Shown here: positions 1 to 7,565 of the stretch, in pieces
Layout: each line of letters opens with the position of its first letter
How positions within the stretch are numbered: position 1 is the stretch's first letter
NCBI GenBank assembly: GCA_902497145.1
Contig: CABVDR010000006.1
Location: 1 to 64,000, forward strand
Direction of reading: 5' to 3'
From: an uncultured Oscillospiraceae bacterium
GTDB lineage: Bacteria; Bacillota; Clostridia; Oscillospirales; Oscillospiraceae
DNA length: 64,000 nucleotides
Made by a program: the position numbers and the translations under genes
The notes under the pieces: generated by a model
Told to the model about the DNA's origin: nothing
Seen by the model: the letters and a program-made list of their open reading frames with translations, nothing else
Databases searched by the model: none

Positions 1-38
1 CGGCAGCCGCCGCTCCTTTTGCAGAACCATCTGGGGAG

Positions 39-911
39 TTAGTCTGCCGAGATGTATTTATCCTGAATGCTCTGGACCGTGCCGTCATCCATGAGTTCAT
101 TGAGGGCGGTGTTGATCGCGTGGAGCAATGCGGTATTGCCCTCATCCACAGCGGCACAATACTCCTCCTCCACCCAGGGAGTATCCAGAATGGTCAGGCT
201 GTCGTTGGCCGCTACATACTGGCGGGCAGGCGCGTCGTCAATGATGACGGCGTCGATCTGGCCACCCAGCAGAGCCTGTACGGCGGTGGCACCGTTGTCG
301 TAAGCCCGCACATTTTCCTCACCAAAGCCGTTCTCTTCCGGAGAGGCGGAGGCATAGGTGTAGCCGGTGGTACCGGCCTGAGTGCCGATCAGCTTGCCGT
401 TCAAGTCATCCAGCGTGGTGATGTCGGAGCCCTCCGGAACGATAACTACCTGCACACCGGTGGCGTAGGGATCGGTGAAGTCCATTACCTCATCCCGGTC
501 CTCCCGGTAGGAGAGGGCGCCAAAGATCATGTCAGCGGAATTGTTCTGCACCGCTAGCAGAGCGGAGGTAAACTCCATGTCATCAATCTGCAGCTCCAGA
601 CCCAGCTTTTCCGCCACAGCGGCGGCAATTTCTACGTCGATGCCTTCATACCCGGTACCGGCAACGCCGTCATCATCCGCAACCATCGTATAGGGCGGGA
701 AGGCACAGTTGGTAGCCATAATCAGCTTTCCCTCTTCCAGGGTGGTAAACTCGCCGTAGGAGCTAGTATTGGCGGAGCTGCCCGTGGAGACAGAAGAGTT
801 GGATGGATCCTGGGACGTGCTGGAATTGGAACCAGAGCTGCTGCAGGCGGCCAGGCTCAGTAGAAGGGTGCAGGACAGTCCCAGTGCAAGAAGTTTTCCT
901 TTCATGTTCAT
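39..911 (-). CDS. Amino-acid ABC transporter substrate-binding lipoprotein
   Basis: Family 3 extracellular solute-binding protein (SBP_bac_3) that would capture a polar amino acid outside the membrane and deliver it to an ABC permease. The start at 911 is chosen because GAAAGGGG lies just upstream; the frame stays open further upstream but without such a site. The protein has a lipoprotein signal with lipobox LAAC followed by a Ser-rich linker, so it should be anchored by a lipidated Cys. The mature part has the typical TNCAFPPY opening and the GYEGIDVEIA and FTDPYATG segments of the family. About 290 residues, usual length. The permease and ATPase genes are not in view and may lie beyond the left edge. 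The exact amino acid is not predictable. Confidence 0.9.
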   Translation of the reverse strand: MNMKGKLLALGLSCTLLLSLAACSSSGSNSSTSQDPSNSSVSTGSSANTSSYGEFTTLEEGKLIMATNCAFPPYTMVADDDGVAGTGYEGIDVEIAAAVAEKLGLELQIDDMEFTSALLAVQNNSADMIFGALSYREDRDEVMDFTDPYATGVQVVIVPEGSDITTLDDLNGKLIGTQAGTTGYTYASASPEENGFGEENVRAYDNGATAVQALLGGQIDAVIIDDAPARQYVAANDSLTILDTPWVEEEYCAAVDEGNTALLHAINTALNELMDDGTVQSIQDKYISAD

Positions 912-966
912 CGGTTCCCCTTTCTCAAATTGAACAACCGTTTTGCCATTCAATTTTGTTGTGGTT

Positions 967-995
967 AGTATACACTTTTGGAATGTCACGGTCAA
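967..995 (-). promoter_or_regulatory. Sigma-A promoter of the binding-protein gene
   Basis: On the minus strand TTGACC (995-990) and TATACT (972-967) are separated by 17 bases. It lies about 55 bases ahead of the chosen start at 911, which also argues against the longer upstream open frame. Confidence 0.7.
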
Positions 996-1137
996 TGTAT
1001 ATCTATTCAAAATTTCTTTTAAATATACATTTATTTTGAGATAAATGACAGTTTTAAAAAAAGCCCTTGCGCAGACGAACTATTTGAAATATAATGCATG
1101 TATCTGGGCTTCCAGCCAATGAAGGCTGATATTGCAC

Positions 1138-1181
1138 ATAAAATAAGTGGGGCACGCTGCTGCGTACCCCACTTATTTTAT
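1138..1181. repeat. Near-perfect 20-bp inverted repeat, unassigned
   Basis: Arms 1138-1157 and 1162-1181 pair with one mismatch around a 4-base loop. It sits between the tRNA terminator and the promoter of the binding-protein gene. There is no long T run on either side, so it is a poor intrinsic terminator; it could be a second stop for tRNA transcription or a remnant element. Confidence 0.6.
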
Positions 1182-1229
1182 GCATTTTCTATCTTGGACA
1201 CCCGGAAAACACTTTTTTTCCCAGGGCAT

Positions 1230-1269
1230 AAAAAAGTTCGCCGCAAGCAAATCATGCTTGCGGCGAACT
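1230..1269 (-). terminator. Rho-independent terminator of the tRNA-Ser pair
   Basis: Perfect 15-bp stem (1235-1249 with 1255-1269) and, on the minus strand, a T run. The stem begins at the last base of the encoded CCA of tRNA-Ser(GCU), so the hairpin abuts the tRNA directly. Confidence 0.85.
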
Positions 1270-1360
1270 GGCGCAGAAGGGGGGATTCGAACCCCCGCAC
1301 GGTTTTACCCGCCTACTCCCTTAGCAGGGGAGCCCCTTATAGCCACTTGGGTACTTCTGC
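1269..1360 (-). tRNA. tRNA-Ser (anticodon GCU)
   Basis: Reads as a class II tRNA with long variable arm. Acceptor stem GCAGAAG pairs with CTTCTGC, discriminator G, and CCA is encoded. Anticodon stem CTCCC/GGGAG encloses loop CTGCTAA, giving GCU. The T arm contains GGTTCGAATC. Confidence 0.95.
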
Positions 1361-1395
1361 AAGTGCTATAACTCCGGTACGATATTCCTAAAAAG

Positions 1396-1483
1396 TGGCG
1401 GAGAGAGTGGGATTCGAACCCACGGCTCTTGACGAGTCACCGGTTTTCAAGACCGGCTCCTTAAACCACTCGGACATCTCTCC
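1396..1483 (-). tRNA. tRNA-Ser (anticodon UGA)
   Basis: Class II tRNA: acceptor GGAGAGA pairs with TCTCTCC, discriminator G, encoded CCA. Anticodon loop CTTGAAA gives UGA. It is transcribed first, 35 bases ahead of tRNA-Ser(GCU), from one promoter. Confidence 0.95.
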
Positions 1484-1511
1484 TCATCTTGTTCAATCAG
1501 AGGCGAATAAG

Positions 1512-1540
1512 ATAATACCATACCCATCTGCATTTGTCAA
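1512..1540 (-). promoter_or_regulatory. Sigma-A promoter of the serine tRNA operon
   Basis: Minus strand TTGACA (1540-1535), 17-base spacer, TATTAT (1517-1512). It is a near-consensus promoter about 30 bases before the 5' end of tRNA-Ser(UGA), as expected for a stable RNA operon. Confidence 0.85.
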
Positions 1541-1545
1541 TCCCT

Positions 1546-1575
1546 AAAGTGGACTTTCCGAAAAAAGTCCACTTT
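1546..1575 (-). terminator. Probable terminator after the RpiR-family gene
   Basis: 12-bp stem (1546-1557 with 1564-1575) directly behind the stop codon of the minus-strand regulator. The T tract on the minus strand is short, so efficiency is uncertain; a longer T run follows the hairpin on the plus strand. Confidence 0.55.
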
Positions 1576-1576
1576 T

Positions 1577-2446
1577 TTATAGATGCTTCAAAGACGCAGC
1601 CTCAGCTACCCGCTCTTGACTCTCAATAACCTTCTCCGGATCCAGCTCGCACACCTCGGTAAACAACAGATCCAGCACAAACAGCTGGGCCATACGAGCG
1701 GTGGCAGACCCCACCTGCAGAGGTCCCTCATTGGAGCCGCACTGAAGTACCAGGTCGGCCAGCTGGCCTCCGGGGGATTTGGGAAAACGAGAGACCAGGA
1801 TTACCTTTACTCCCATAGGCCGGGATACAGCCAGAACGTCCTGCAGCTCTCGGGTGGAACCGGAGTAGGAGAAAAATAGGATCGCATCCTCCTTCGACAT
1901 CAGGGCCACACTGTTGAGCTGAAAATGGGAGTCCGCGATAAATGTAAATTTGGAGGAGATGGTGGAAAACAGGGTCCACGCCTCCTCAGCCAGCACCATG
2001 GAGCTGCCCTGCCCCATGCAGACCACCCGCCGGGCGGAGTGCAGCATTTCCGCAGCCTTGCGCAGCTGCTCTGCATCAATCAGCTTCATGGTCTGCTCCA
2101 GCGCAGAGACATTTTCCCGCAGGCGCTGGCGGCACATGGCATCAAAGGCTGTGTTATCCTCAGCCTGAGCCGGTACAATCTCATGCTCTACCGTGCTCCC
2201 GGTTCTAGCCGCCATAGACGCCTTGGCCAATTCCAGTTTAAAGGCGTTGTAGCCTCCCAGACCCAGCCGGCGGCAGAAGCGGGAAATGGTGGCGTCCGCT
2301 ACCTCGCATTCCTCGGCCAGCTCGGAGATGGACATGTACTGGGCATCAATACGGTGAGATAATACGTAATCAGCCACCTTTTTTTCTGAATTGGTCAGTT
2401 GAAAATATTGGCTGCTAATCGTCTCAAAAATATCTTGGCTGGTCAT
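1577..2446 (-). CDS. MurR/RpiR-family transcriptional regulator with SIS domain
   Basis: Sugar-phosphate-responsive regulator of 289 residues. Residues about 1-75 form the RpiR helix-turn-helix (LTNSEKKVADYVLSH, then SISELAEECEVADATISRFC). Residues about 125-265 form an SIS sugar-isomerase fold that normally binds a phosphosugar (CMGQGSSMVLAEEA, FFSYSGSTRE). It is transcribed divergently from the kinase-nagA-nagB operon across a 468-base intergenic region. By established behaviour of this family it most likely controls that operon in response to an amino-sugar phosphate. Whether it represses or activates cannot be read from the sequence. Confidence 0.9.
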   Translation of the reverse strand: MTSQDIFETISSQYFQLTNSEKKVADYVLSHRIDAQYMSISELAEECEVADATISRFCRRLGLGGYNAFKLELAKASMAARTGSTVEHEIVPAQAEDNTAFDAMCRQRLRENVSALEQTMKLIDAEQLRKAAEMLHSARRVVCMGQGSSMVLAEEAWTLFSTISSKFTFIADSHFQLNSVALMSKEDAILFFSYSGSTRELQDVLAVSRPMGVKVILVSRFPKSPGGQLADLVLQCGSNEGPLQVGSATARMAQLFVLDLLFTEVCELDPEKVIESQERVAEAASLKHL

Positions 2447-2682
2447 ACTCTACGGTACTCCTCTCTATCGTATGCTGAAAAAACGGCTCGACGCTGAGAT
2501 ACTCACGCCTTGCTCCGGCTGAATTCCCATAGTAAGGCTATTCTGAGGATTATCTGGCGCAAAACGGCCGTTGTCCCAAATTTTCCAGCAAAATGGAATT
2601 CACTCCTATATTCCGTGAAAAATCCATTCTTTTTTTAAATAATTCACTATTTCTAAAACTTTTTCGCAAAAAACAGGACTGT

Positions 2683-2697
2683 TGAAAATTATTTTCA
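2683..2697. promoter_or_regulatory. Candidate RpiR operator dyad
   Basis: TGAAAATTATTTTCA is a perfect 7+1+7 dyad in the divergent intergenic region, about 40 bases ahead of the predicted -35 of the amino-sugar operon. TGAAA/TTTCA-type half sites occur in some RpiR regulons. The assignment is inference from position and symmetry. Confidence 0.4.
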
Positions 2698-2733
2698 CAA
2701 TAATAATTTGTGTAAAATTTTTTTCGATTTTAG

Positions 2734-2762
2734 ATGACAACCACAGATTCTCATGCTAAAAT
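2734..2762 (+). promoter_or_regulatory. Probable sigma-A promoter of the amino-sugar operon
   Basis: ATGACA (2734-2739), 17-base spacer, TAAAAT (2757-2762), in AT-rich DNA. It would start transcription near 2769 and give a leader of about 145 bases. Confidence 0.55.
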
Positions 2763-2783
2763 ATGCTTATAGAAGAAGAAAAA

Positions 2784-2829
2784 TATGAGCTTTTCCGGAA
2801 AAAAACTGTTTTTCCTTTTGCAGCTCATA
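2784..2829 (+). promoter_or_regulatory. Stem-loop in the leader of the amino-sugar operon
   Basis: Outer arms TATGAGCT (2784-2791) and AGCTCATA (2822-2829) pair perfectly, and inside them GGAAAAA pairs with TTTTTCC. The structure would lie at the 5' end of the transcript. No known riboswitch is recognised; it may stabilise mRNA or be an operator. The rest of 2447-2914 is AT-rich without a gene. Confidence 0.45.
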
Positions 2830-2914
2830 GATTTGTTTCTTTCCATTATAGCTTTCCACTGGTGAATTCGCAACGAATTTTCAAAATTTTTTTCAGAATC
2901 AGGAGGCGTTTGTC

Positions 2915-4294
2915 ATGAATCGGTACAATATCCAGTTTCAGGTAAAAAACAGCCCCAGCTTAGATCCCGAGTTCATGCCCATTCTCAAGTTCAACCGCGC
3001 ATTTCTGCAAAGTGCAAAGAAGCCCGTCTCCTTTGCGGTGGAGCGCTCCAACGGCCAGGTGGCGGTGTGCAACACCTTTATCCACGGCACCCCTGACATG
3101 CGGGAGGCTGACCACTACTATGCCGACCGGCTGGTGAAGTCCATGCTGTGGCTCCAGGGCGGCTTTAAGATCTACGTCAGCGGAGACGAGGACCTGTTCA
3201 ACTATCTCCACGAGACCTTCTCCCTCACCGGCAAGCGTGCCTTTGACGCCGACTTCATGTCCAACGTGTATGAGCACCCCTTTGAGGTGGTCTTCTGCGA
3301 CAAGGTGCCTGAGGAGAAGGGTGCTTCCCAGGCCATCGGCCGCCACATGAACGGCTGCCGCATCGGCTTTGACGCCGGCGGAAGTGACCGCAAGGTGTCC
3401 GCCGTGGTGGACGGCGAGAGCGTCTACTCCGAAGAGGTAGTCTGGTTCCCCAAGACCAACACCGACCCCGACTACCACTATGAGGGTATCGTGGCCGCCT
3501 TCAAGTCCGCCGCCGAGAAGATGCCCCGGGTGGACGCGGTAGGCGTGTCCTCCGCCGGTATCTACATCGACAACCGTACCATGGTGGCCTCCCTGTTCCT
3601 GAAGGTCTCCAAGGAACAGTTTGACGCCAAGGTGAAAGACATCTACATCCGGGCTGCCCGGGATGTGTTCGGCCCTGATGTGCCCCTGGTGGTATGCAAC
3701 GACGGTGACGTGTCTGCTCTGGCCGGTGCCATGGGCCTGGGTGAGAACAACGTGCTGGGTATTGCCATGGGCACCAGCGAGGCCGTGGGCTACGTAGACG
3801 AGCACGGCAACATCACCGGCTGGCTCAACGAGCTGGCCTTTATGCCGGTAGACGTGAACCCCGACGCCATGGAGGACGAGTGGTCCGGCGACATCGGTTG
3901 CGGCGTGAAGTACTTCTCCCAGGACGGCGTCATCAAGCTGGCTCCCCGGGCCGGCATCCAGCTGGACGAGAGCCTCTCCCCTGCCGAGAAGCTGAAAGTG
4001 GTCCAGAAGCTGATGGAGGAGGATCAGGACAGCGCCAAGGAGGTCTATCGCTCCATCGGCACCTACCTGGGCCACGCCCTGGCTTACTACTACGACCTCT
4101 ATCACTGCAAGCACGTGCTGCTGCTGGGCCGTGTCATGTCCGGCAAGGGCGGCGACCTCATTCTGGAGGAGGCCAAGCGGGTACTGGCGGACGAATATCC
4201 TGAGTGCAGCGGCAAGCTGTTCCCCTCCCTGCCCGACGAGAAGACCCGCCGGGTGGGCCAGAGCGCCGCGGCCGCTTCTCTGCCGGAGGTGTAA
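2915..4294 (+). CDS. ROK-family sugar kinase, long form (probable amino-sugar kinase)
   Basis: Starts after AGGAGG. Its 459 residues exceed the roughly 300 of a standard ROK kinase because of an N-terminal extension of about 145 residues that I do not recognise. The kinase part begins at GFDAGGSDRK (about 151-160, phosphate-binding loop), has NDGD at 262-265 with D263 in the place of the catalytic base, and GTSEAVG at 286-292. The usual zinc motif CxCGxxGCxE is absent. It is followed within 2 bases by nagA and then nagB, so phosphorylation of N-acetylglucosamine (or ManNAc) is the economical reading. The substrate is inferred from neighbours only. Confidence 0.8.
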   Translation: MNRYNIQFQVKNSPSLDPEFMPILKFNRAFLQSAKKPVSFAVERSNGQVAVCNTFIHGTPDMREADHYYADRLVKSMLWLQGGFKIYVSGDEDLFNYLHETFSLTGKRAFDADFMSNVYEHPFEVVFCDKVPEEKGASQAIGRHMNGCRIGFDAGGSDRKVSAVVDGESVYSEEVVWFPKTNTDPDYHYEGIVAAFKSAAEKMPRVDAVGVSSAGIYIDNRTMVASLFLKVSKEQFDAKVKDIYIRAARDVFGPDVPLVVCNDGDVSALAGAMGLGENNVLGIAMGTSEAVGYVDEHGNITGWLNELAFMPVDVNPDAMEDEWSGDIGCGVKYFSQDGVIKLAPRAGIQLDESLSPAEKLKVVQKLMEEDQDSAKEVYRSIGTYLGHALAYYYDLYHCKHVLLLGRVMSGKGGDLILEEAKRVLADEYPECSGKLFPSLPDEKTRRVGQSAAAASLPEV

Positions 4295-4296
4295 TT

Positions 4297-5412
4297 ATGA
4301 TCATCGGAAACGCGAATGTATTTGTAGATGGCAAGTTCCAAAAGGGCTCCGTGGCGGTAGAGAACGGCGTGATTACCGCCATCGGCCCCGCTGGCTGGGC
4401 CTGTGATGTGGATGCCCAGGGCAAGTACTTGGTACCCGGCTTCATCGACGTACACACCCACGGCGCCATGAACGAGGACTTCTCCGACGGTAAGCCTGAG
4501 GGTCTGCCCGCCATGGCCAAGCACTACGCCGCCCACGGCGTCACCTCCTTCCTGGCCACCACCATGACCCTGAAGGAAGAGGTCCTCACCCCCGCCATGG
4601 AGACCATCCGGGGCTTTGTCCGCCCCGCTGACGGCGCCAAGTGCGCCGGCATCCATCTGGAAGGCCCCTTCCTGTCCTACGCCAAGCGGGGCGCCCAGGC
4701 AGCCGAGAATCTGCACAAGCCTGACGTTGCCATGTTCCACCGCCTGAACGCCGCCAGCGGCGGCCAGGTCCGCCTGGTCACTGTGGCTCCCGAGGAGGAG
4801 GGCGCGATTCCCTTTATCGAGGAAGTGTCCAAGGTGTGCACTGTCTCCATTGGCCATACCACCGCCGACTACGAGACCGCTATGGCCGCCTATCAGGCCG
4901 GCGCCTCCCACGCCACCCACCTGTATAACGGAATGCCCTCCCTGCTCCACCGCGCTCCCGGCGTCATTGCCGCCGCCCTGGACAGCGGCGCTACTGTGGA
5001 GCTGATCTGCGACGGCCTGCACATCCACCCCGCTGTCATCCGGGCGACCCACCGCATGTTCGGTGAGAAGCTGGTCATCATCAGCGACTCTCTGCGCTGC
5101 GCCGGAATGCCGGACGGCCAGTACGAGCTGGGCGGACAGCCCATCGAGATGAAAAACGGCCGGGCCACCCTGCTGGGCACCGATACCCTGGCCGGCTCCT
5201 CTTCCAACCTGCTGCAGGAGCTGCAGAATGTGGTCTCCTTCGGCGTGCCTCTGGAGGCCGCCATCACCGCTCTTACCTCCGCCCCCGCCAAGGCGGTGCG
5301 TCTGGACCACGAGATCGGCTCCATTGCCGTGGGCAAAAAGGCCGATCTGCTGCTGCTCACCGACAAACTGGAATTAGACTCCGTCTACATCGACGGCAAC
5401 AAAATTATTTAA
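4297..5412 (+). CDS. nagA: N-acetylglucosamine-6-phosphate deacetylase
   Basis: Hydrolyses GlcNAc-6-phosphate to glucosamine-6-phosphate and acetate in the cytoplasm. The start is placed at 4297 because GGAGGT lies 6 bases upstream, just before the kinase stop. The 371 residues carry the amidohydrolase signatures: DVHTHG (51-56), HLEGPF with metal ligand E122, SIGHT with H187, ATHLYNGM with H208, LICDGLHIHP, and catalytic D264 in SDSLRCAG. Normal length. Second gene of the operon, 15 bases ahead of nagB. Confidence 0.97.
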   Translation: MIIGNANVFVDGKFQKGSVAVENGVITAIGPAGWACDVDAQGKYLVPGFIDVHTHGAMNEDFSDGKPEGLPAMAKHYAAHGVTSFLATTMTLKEEVLTPAMETIRGFVRPADGAKCAGIHLEGPFLSYAKRGAQAAENLHKPDVAMFHRLNAASGGQVRLVTVAPEEEGAIPFIEEVSKVCTVSIGHTTADYETAMAAYQAGASHATHLYNGMPSLLHRAPGVIAAALDSGATVELICDGLHIHPAVIRATHRMFGEKLVIISDSLRCAGMPDGQYELGGQPIEMKNGRATLLGTDTLAGSSSNLLQELQNVVSFGVPLEAAITALTSAPAKAVRLDHEIGSIAVGKKADLLLLTDKLELDSVYIDGNKII

Positions 5413-5427
5413 CTGGAGGAATTTGCT

Positions 5428-6147
5428 ATGAGAATCATCAAGGCTAAGGATTATGACGCTATGAGCCGCGCCGCCGCCCACATCATCGCCGCTCAGATTC
5501 AGCTCAAGCCCAACTGCGTGCTGGGCCTGGCCACCGGCTCCTCCCCCATCGGCACTTACAAGCAGCTCATCGAGTGGAACAAGGCCGGCGACCTGGACTT
5601 TTCCGCTGTCCGCTCTGTCAACCTGGACGAGTATGCCGGCCTGAAGCCCGACCACGACCAGAGCTACGCCTACTTTATGCGCCACAATCTGTTTGACCAC
5701 GTGAACATTGATTTGGCCAACACCAACGTGCCCAGCGGTGTCAACGGCGACGAAGAGTGCGCACGCTACGACAAGCTGATTGCCGACTTCGGCGGCATCG
5801 ATCTGCAGCTGCTGGGTCTGGGCGTCAACGGCCACATCGGCTTCAATGAGCCCGACGACCACTTCTCCCTGGGCACCCACAAGGTGACCCTCACCGAGAG
5901 CACCCGGGAGGCCAACAAGCGCTTCTTCACCTCCATCGACGAGGTGCCCACCCACGCCTACACCATGGGCGTACGGGACATCATGCAGGCTCAGCGGGTG
6001 CTGATGGTGGCTTCCGGCGCCAACAAGGCCCAGGCCATTAAGGACGCCTTCTTCGGCCCTGTCACTCCTCAGGTTCCCGCCTCTATCCTCCAGTACCACA
6101 AGGACTTCATCCTGGTGGCCGACGAGGCTGCCCTGTCTCTCATCTGA
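5428..6147 (+). CDS. nagB: Glucosamine-6-phosphate deaminase
   Basis: Converts glucosamine-6-phosphate to fructose-6-phosphate and ammonia, the last step feeding amino sugars into glycolysis. 239 residues, typical of the short Firmicutes form. Visible signatures are GLATGSSPIGTY (phosphate binding), LDEY at 67-70, and NGHIGFNEP at 134-142 with H136 and E141. A strong CTGGAGGAA precedes the start. It ends the operon and is followed by a clear terminator. Confidence 0.97.
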   Translation: MRIIKAKDYDAMSRAAAHIIAAQIQLKPNCVLGLATGSSPIGTYKQLIEWNKAGDLDFSAVRSVNLDEYAGLKPDHDQSYAYFMRHNLFDHVNIDLANTNVPSGVNGDEECARYDKLIADFGGIDLQLLGLGVNGHIGFNEPDDHFSLGTHKVTLTESTREANKRFFTSIDEVPTHAYTMGVRDIMQAQRVLMVASGANKAQAIKDAFFGPVTPQVPASILQYHKDFILVADEAALSLI

Positions 6148-6166
6148 TTTCTTCATTCCTTTCCAT

Positions 6167-6203
6167 AAAGGGGAGCGGCTCTTCGCAGCCGCTCCCCTTT
6201 TTT
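6167..6203 (+). terminator. Terminator of the amino-sugar operon
   Basis: 14-bp perfect stem (6167-6180 with 6187-6200) rich in GC and followed by a T run. Confidence 0.92.
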
Positions 6204-6290
6204 CAGAACCTCCTGCCCTCCTGGCACATAGAGTAGAACAGCAGGAGACTGCGTCCCCTGCCAGTTGTACCTTTGTTGGAGGTTTCCATT

Positions 6291-7139
6291 ATGGCCGATA
6301 TCACCCAAGATCTTTTGCAGCTGCAGTACAGCCAGAATTTCCCCATCAGCGGGATGCAGGAGGCAGACATCAACCTGGTCCTGCCCCCCGTCCCCCCTGC
6401 TTCGGCAACGGTATTTGGTACTGTAACGGACGGCACCACGCCCATTGCCGACGCCACGGTTAAGTTGTTTGATAGTCAGGGCGTCCCCTATCAGCATACC
6501 ATCACCGACGCCGCCGGCACCTACACCCTGAGCAACATCCCTGCCGGCACCTACACGGTGGCCAGTGTCAAAGACGGCTACCTGCTCAGCACCGGAACCG
6601 GTGTGGTGCTCTCCAGCGGCGAATCCACTCAAATTAACCTGGTATGTACCCCCGATGTCTCCCTGTCTCTGGGCGCCATCGCCGGTACGCTCCAGACTCT
6701 GGTCAATCTCGTTCAGACTCCTGTATCCGGGGCCAAAATCACCCTGCTCAACGGAAGCGGCGAGGTAGTGGCCACCACCTACTCTGTGGACGACGGTGAG
6801 TTTGCCTTCTACGACCTGGCCGACGGAGTCTACACCCTGGTGGCATCCGCCGCTGGCTATTTCACCACCGCCCCCACCACCGTAACCATTCTGAATGGAT
6901 CCATCGGGAACGTCAATCTGAACATGACGGTGGACTCCCGGACCTATAACGGCACCGTCAGCGGCATCATTCGGGATCAGTACGGCAATGTGGTGGCCGG
7001 CTGTTTTGTCGGCCTTTTCCAGATCGTGGATGGTCGGGAAATGCTGATTGCCACTACCAAGACCAACACCGAGGGCAAATACCTGTTCGGCGGTGTCACC
7101 AACGGCCAGTACTTGGTCAAGGCCAAGCTGAATCAGTAA
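6291..7139 (+). CDS. Protein of three carboxypeptidase-regulatory-like beta domains
   Basis: 282 residues from the ATG at 6291, chosen because TTGGAGGT lies 7 bases upstream. After a short N-terminal segment there are three repeats of a transthyretin-like/carboxypeptidase-regulatory fold, at about 42-120, 125-210 and 220-282. Each has a G-x-V/I strand, a 'pv.gA.V.L' strand and a 'T..dG.Y.f..l..G.Y.v' hairpin. There is no signal peptide, membrane segment or sorting motif, which is odd because such domains are usually on secreted proteins. Function unknown; possibly a structural or adhesive protein exported by another route, or a cytoplasmic scaffold. Confidence 0.75.
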   Translation: MADITQDLLQLQYSQNFPISGMQEADINLVLPPVPPASATVFGTVTDGTTPIADATVKLFDSQGVPYQHTITDAAGTYTLSNIPAGTYTVASVKDGYLLSTGTGVVLSSGESTQINLVCTPDVSLSLGAIAGTLQTLVNLVQTPVSGAKITLLNGSGEVVATTYSVDDGEFAFYDLADGVYTLVASAAGYFTTAPTTVTILNGSIGNVNLNMTVDSRTYNGTVSGIIRDQYGNVVAGCFVGLFQIVDGREMLIATTKTNTEGKYLFGGVTNGQYLVKAKLNQ

Positions 7140-7273
7140 CCGGAACACTGAATGCGGGAGACCTCTTCTGTCTGCGGGATGATGGAGAGGCGGAGCAGAA
7201 CCTGTGCTTTGTCCAGCGGTACGCCCTATGCTCTCTGCGGATCCTGTGCGGAACATGCTGTCCCTGGGGCTGG

Positions 7274-7522
7274 GTGCGTCTGGTGAGCCATGGGGGCTGC
7301 CGGGAACACACCCACAGCCTGCTGTGCTCCCAGGAGATTAACCTGGGCTTTCTGTCCCCCGGGGACTACCTGCTCACCCTCTGCCGTCCCCAGGGGCGGC
7401 AGGACCTGTGGGTACACCTGTCCCCCGGTTCCAATGTGGAGTGCCGCTTTTCCCAAAACACCATGCAGTGGTGCTGGCGGCGGCTCCCCGGTCACTGCAG
7501 CTACAATCTCACCGAAACGTAA
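7274..7522 (+). CDS. Small Cys-rich hypothetical protein, start unresolved
   Basis: 82 residues from the only ATG/GTG/TTG start in this frame (GTG at 7274), but that start has no convincing ribosome site. The same frame is open and protein-like upstream from at least 7142, directly after the stop of the preceding gene. The extended product would contain about nine more Cys-rich lines of sequence (FVQRYALCSLRILCG, then WGWVRLVSHGG) and a GFLSPGDYLLTLC strand pair like the beta domains of its neighbour. The true start may be a rare codon with translational coupling, or the 5' end may be broken. No family recognised. Confidence 0.45.
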   Translation: MRLVSHGGCREHTHSLLCSQEINLGFLSPGDYLLTLCRPQGRQDLWVHLSPGSNVECRFSQNTMQWCWRRLPGHCSYNLTET

Positions 7523-7554
7523 ACGCCCGGGAAGGCAATGCCTTCCCGGGCGTT
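7522..7554. terminator. Bidirectional hairpin between convergent genes
   Basis: Perfect 14-bp GC-rich stem (7522-7535 with 7541-7554) between the plus-strand Cys-rich ORF and the 3' end of the minus-strand V-ATPase operon. No T run on the plus strand. Confidence 0.65.
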
Positions 7555-7565
7555 CTGCAATCCAT

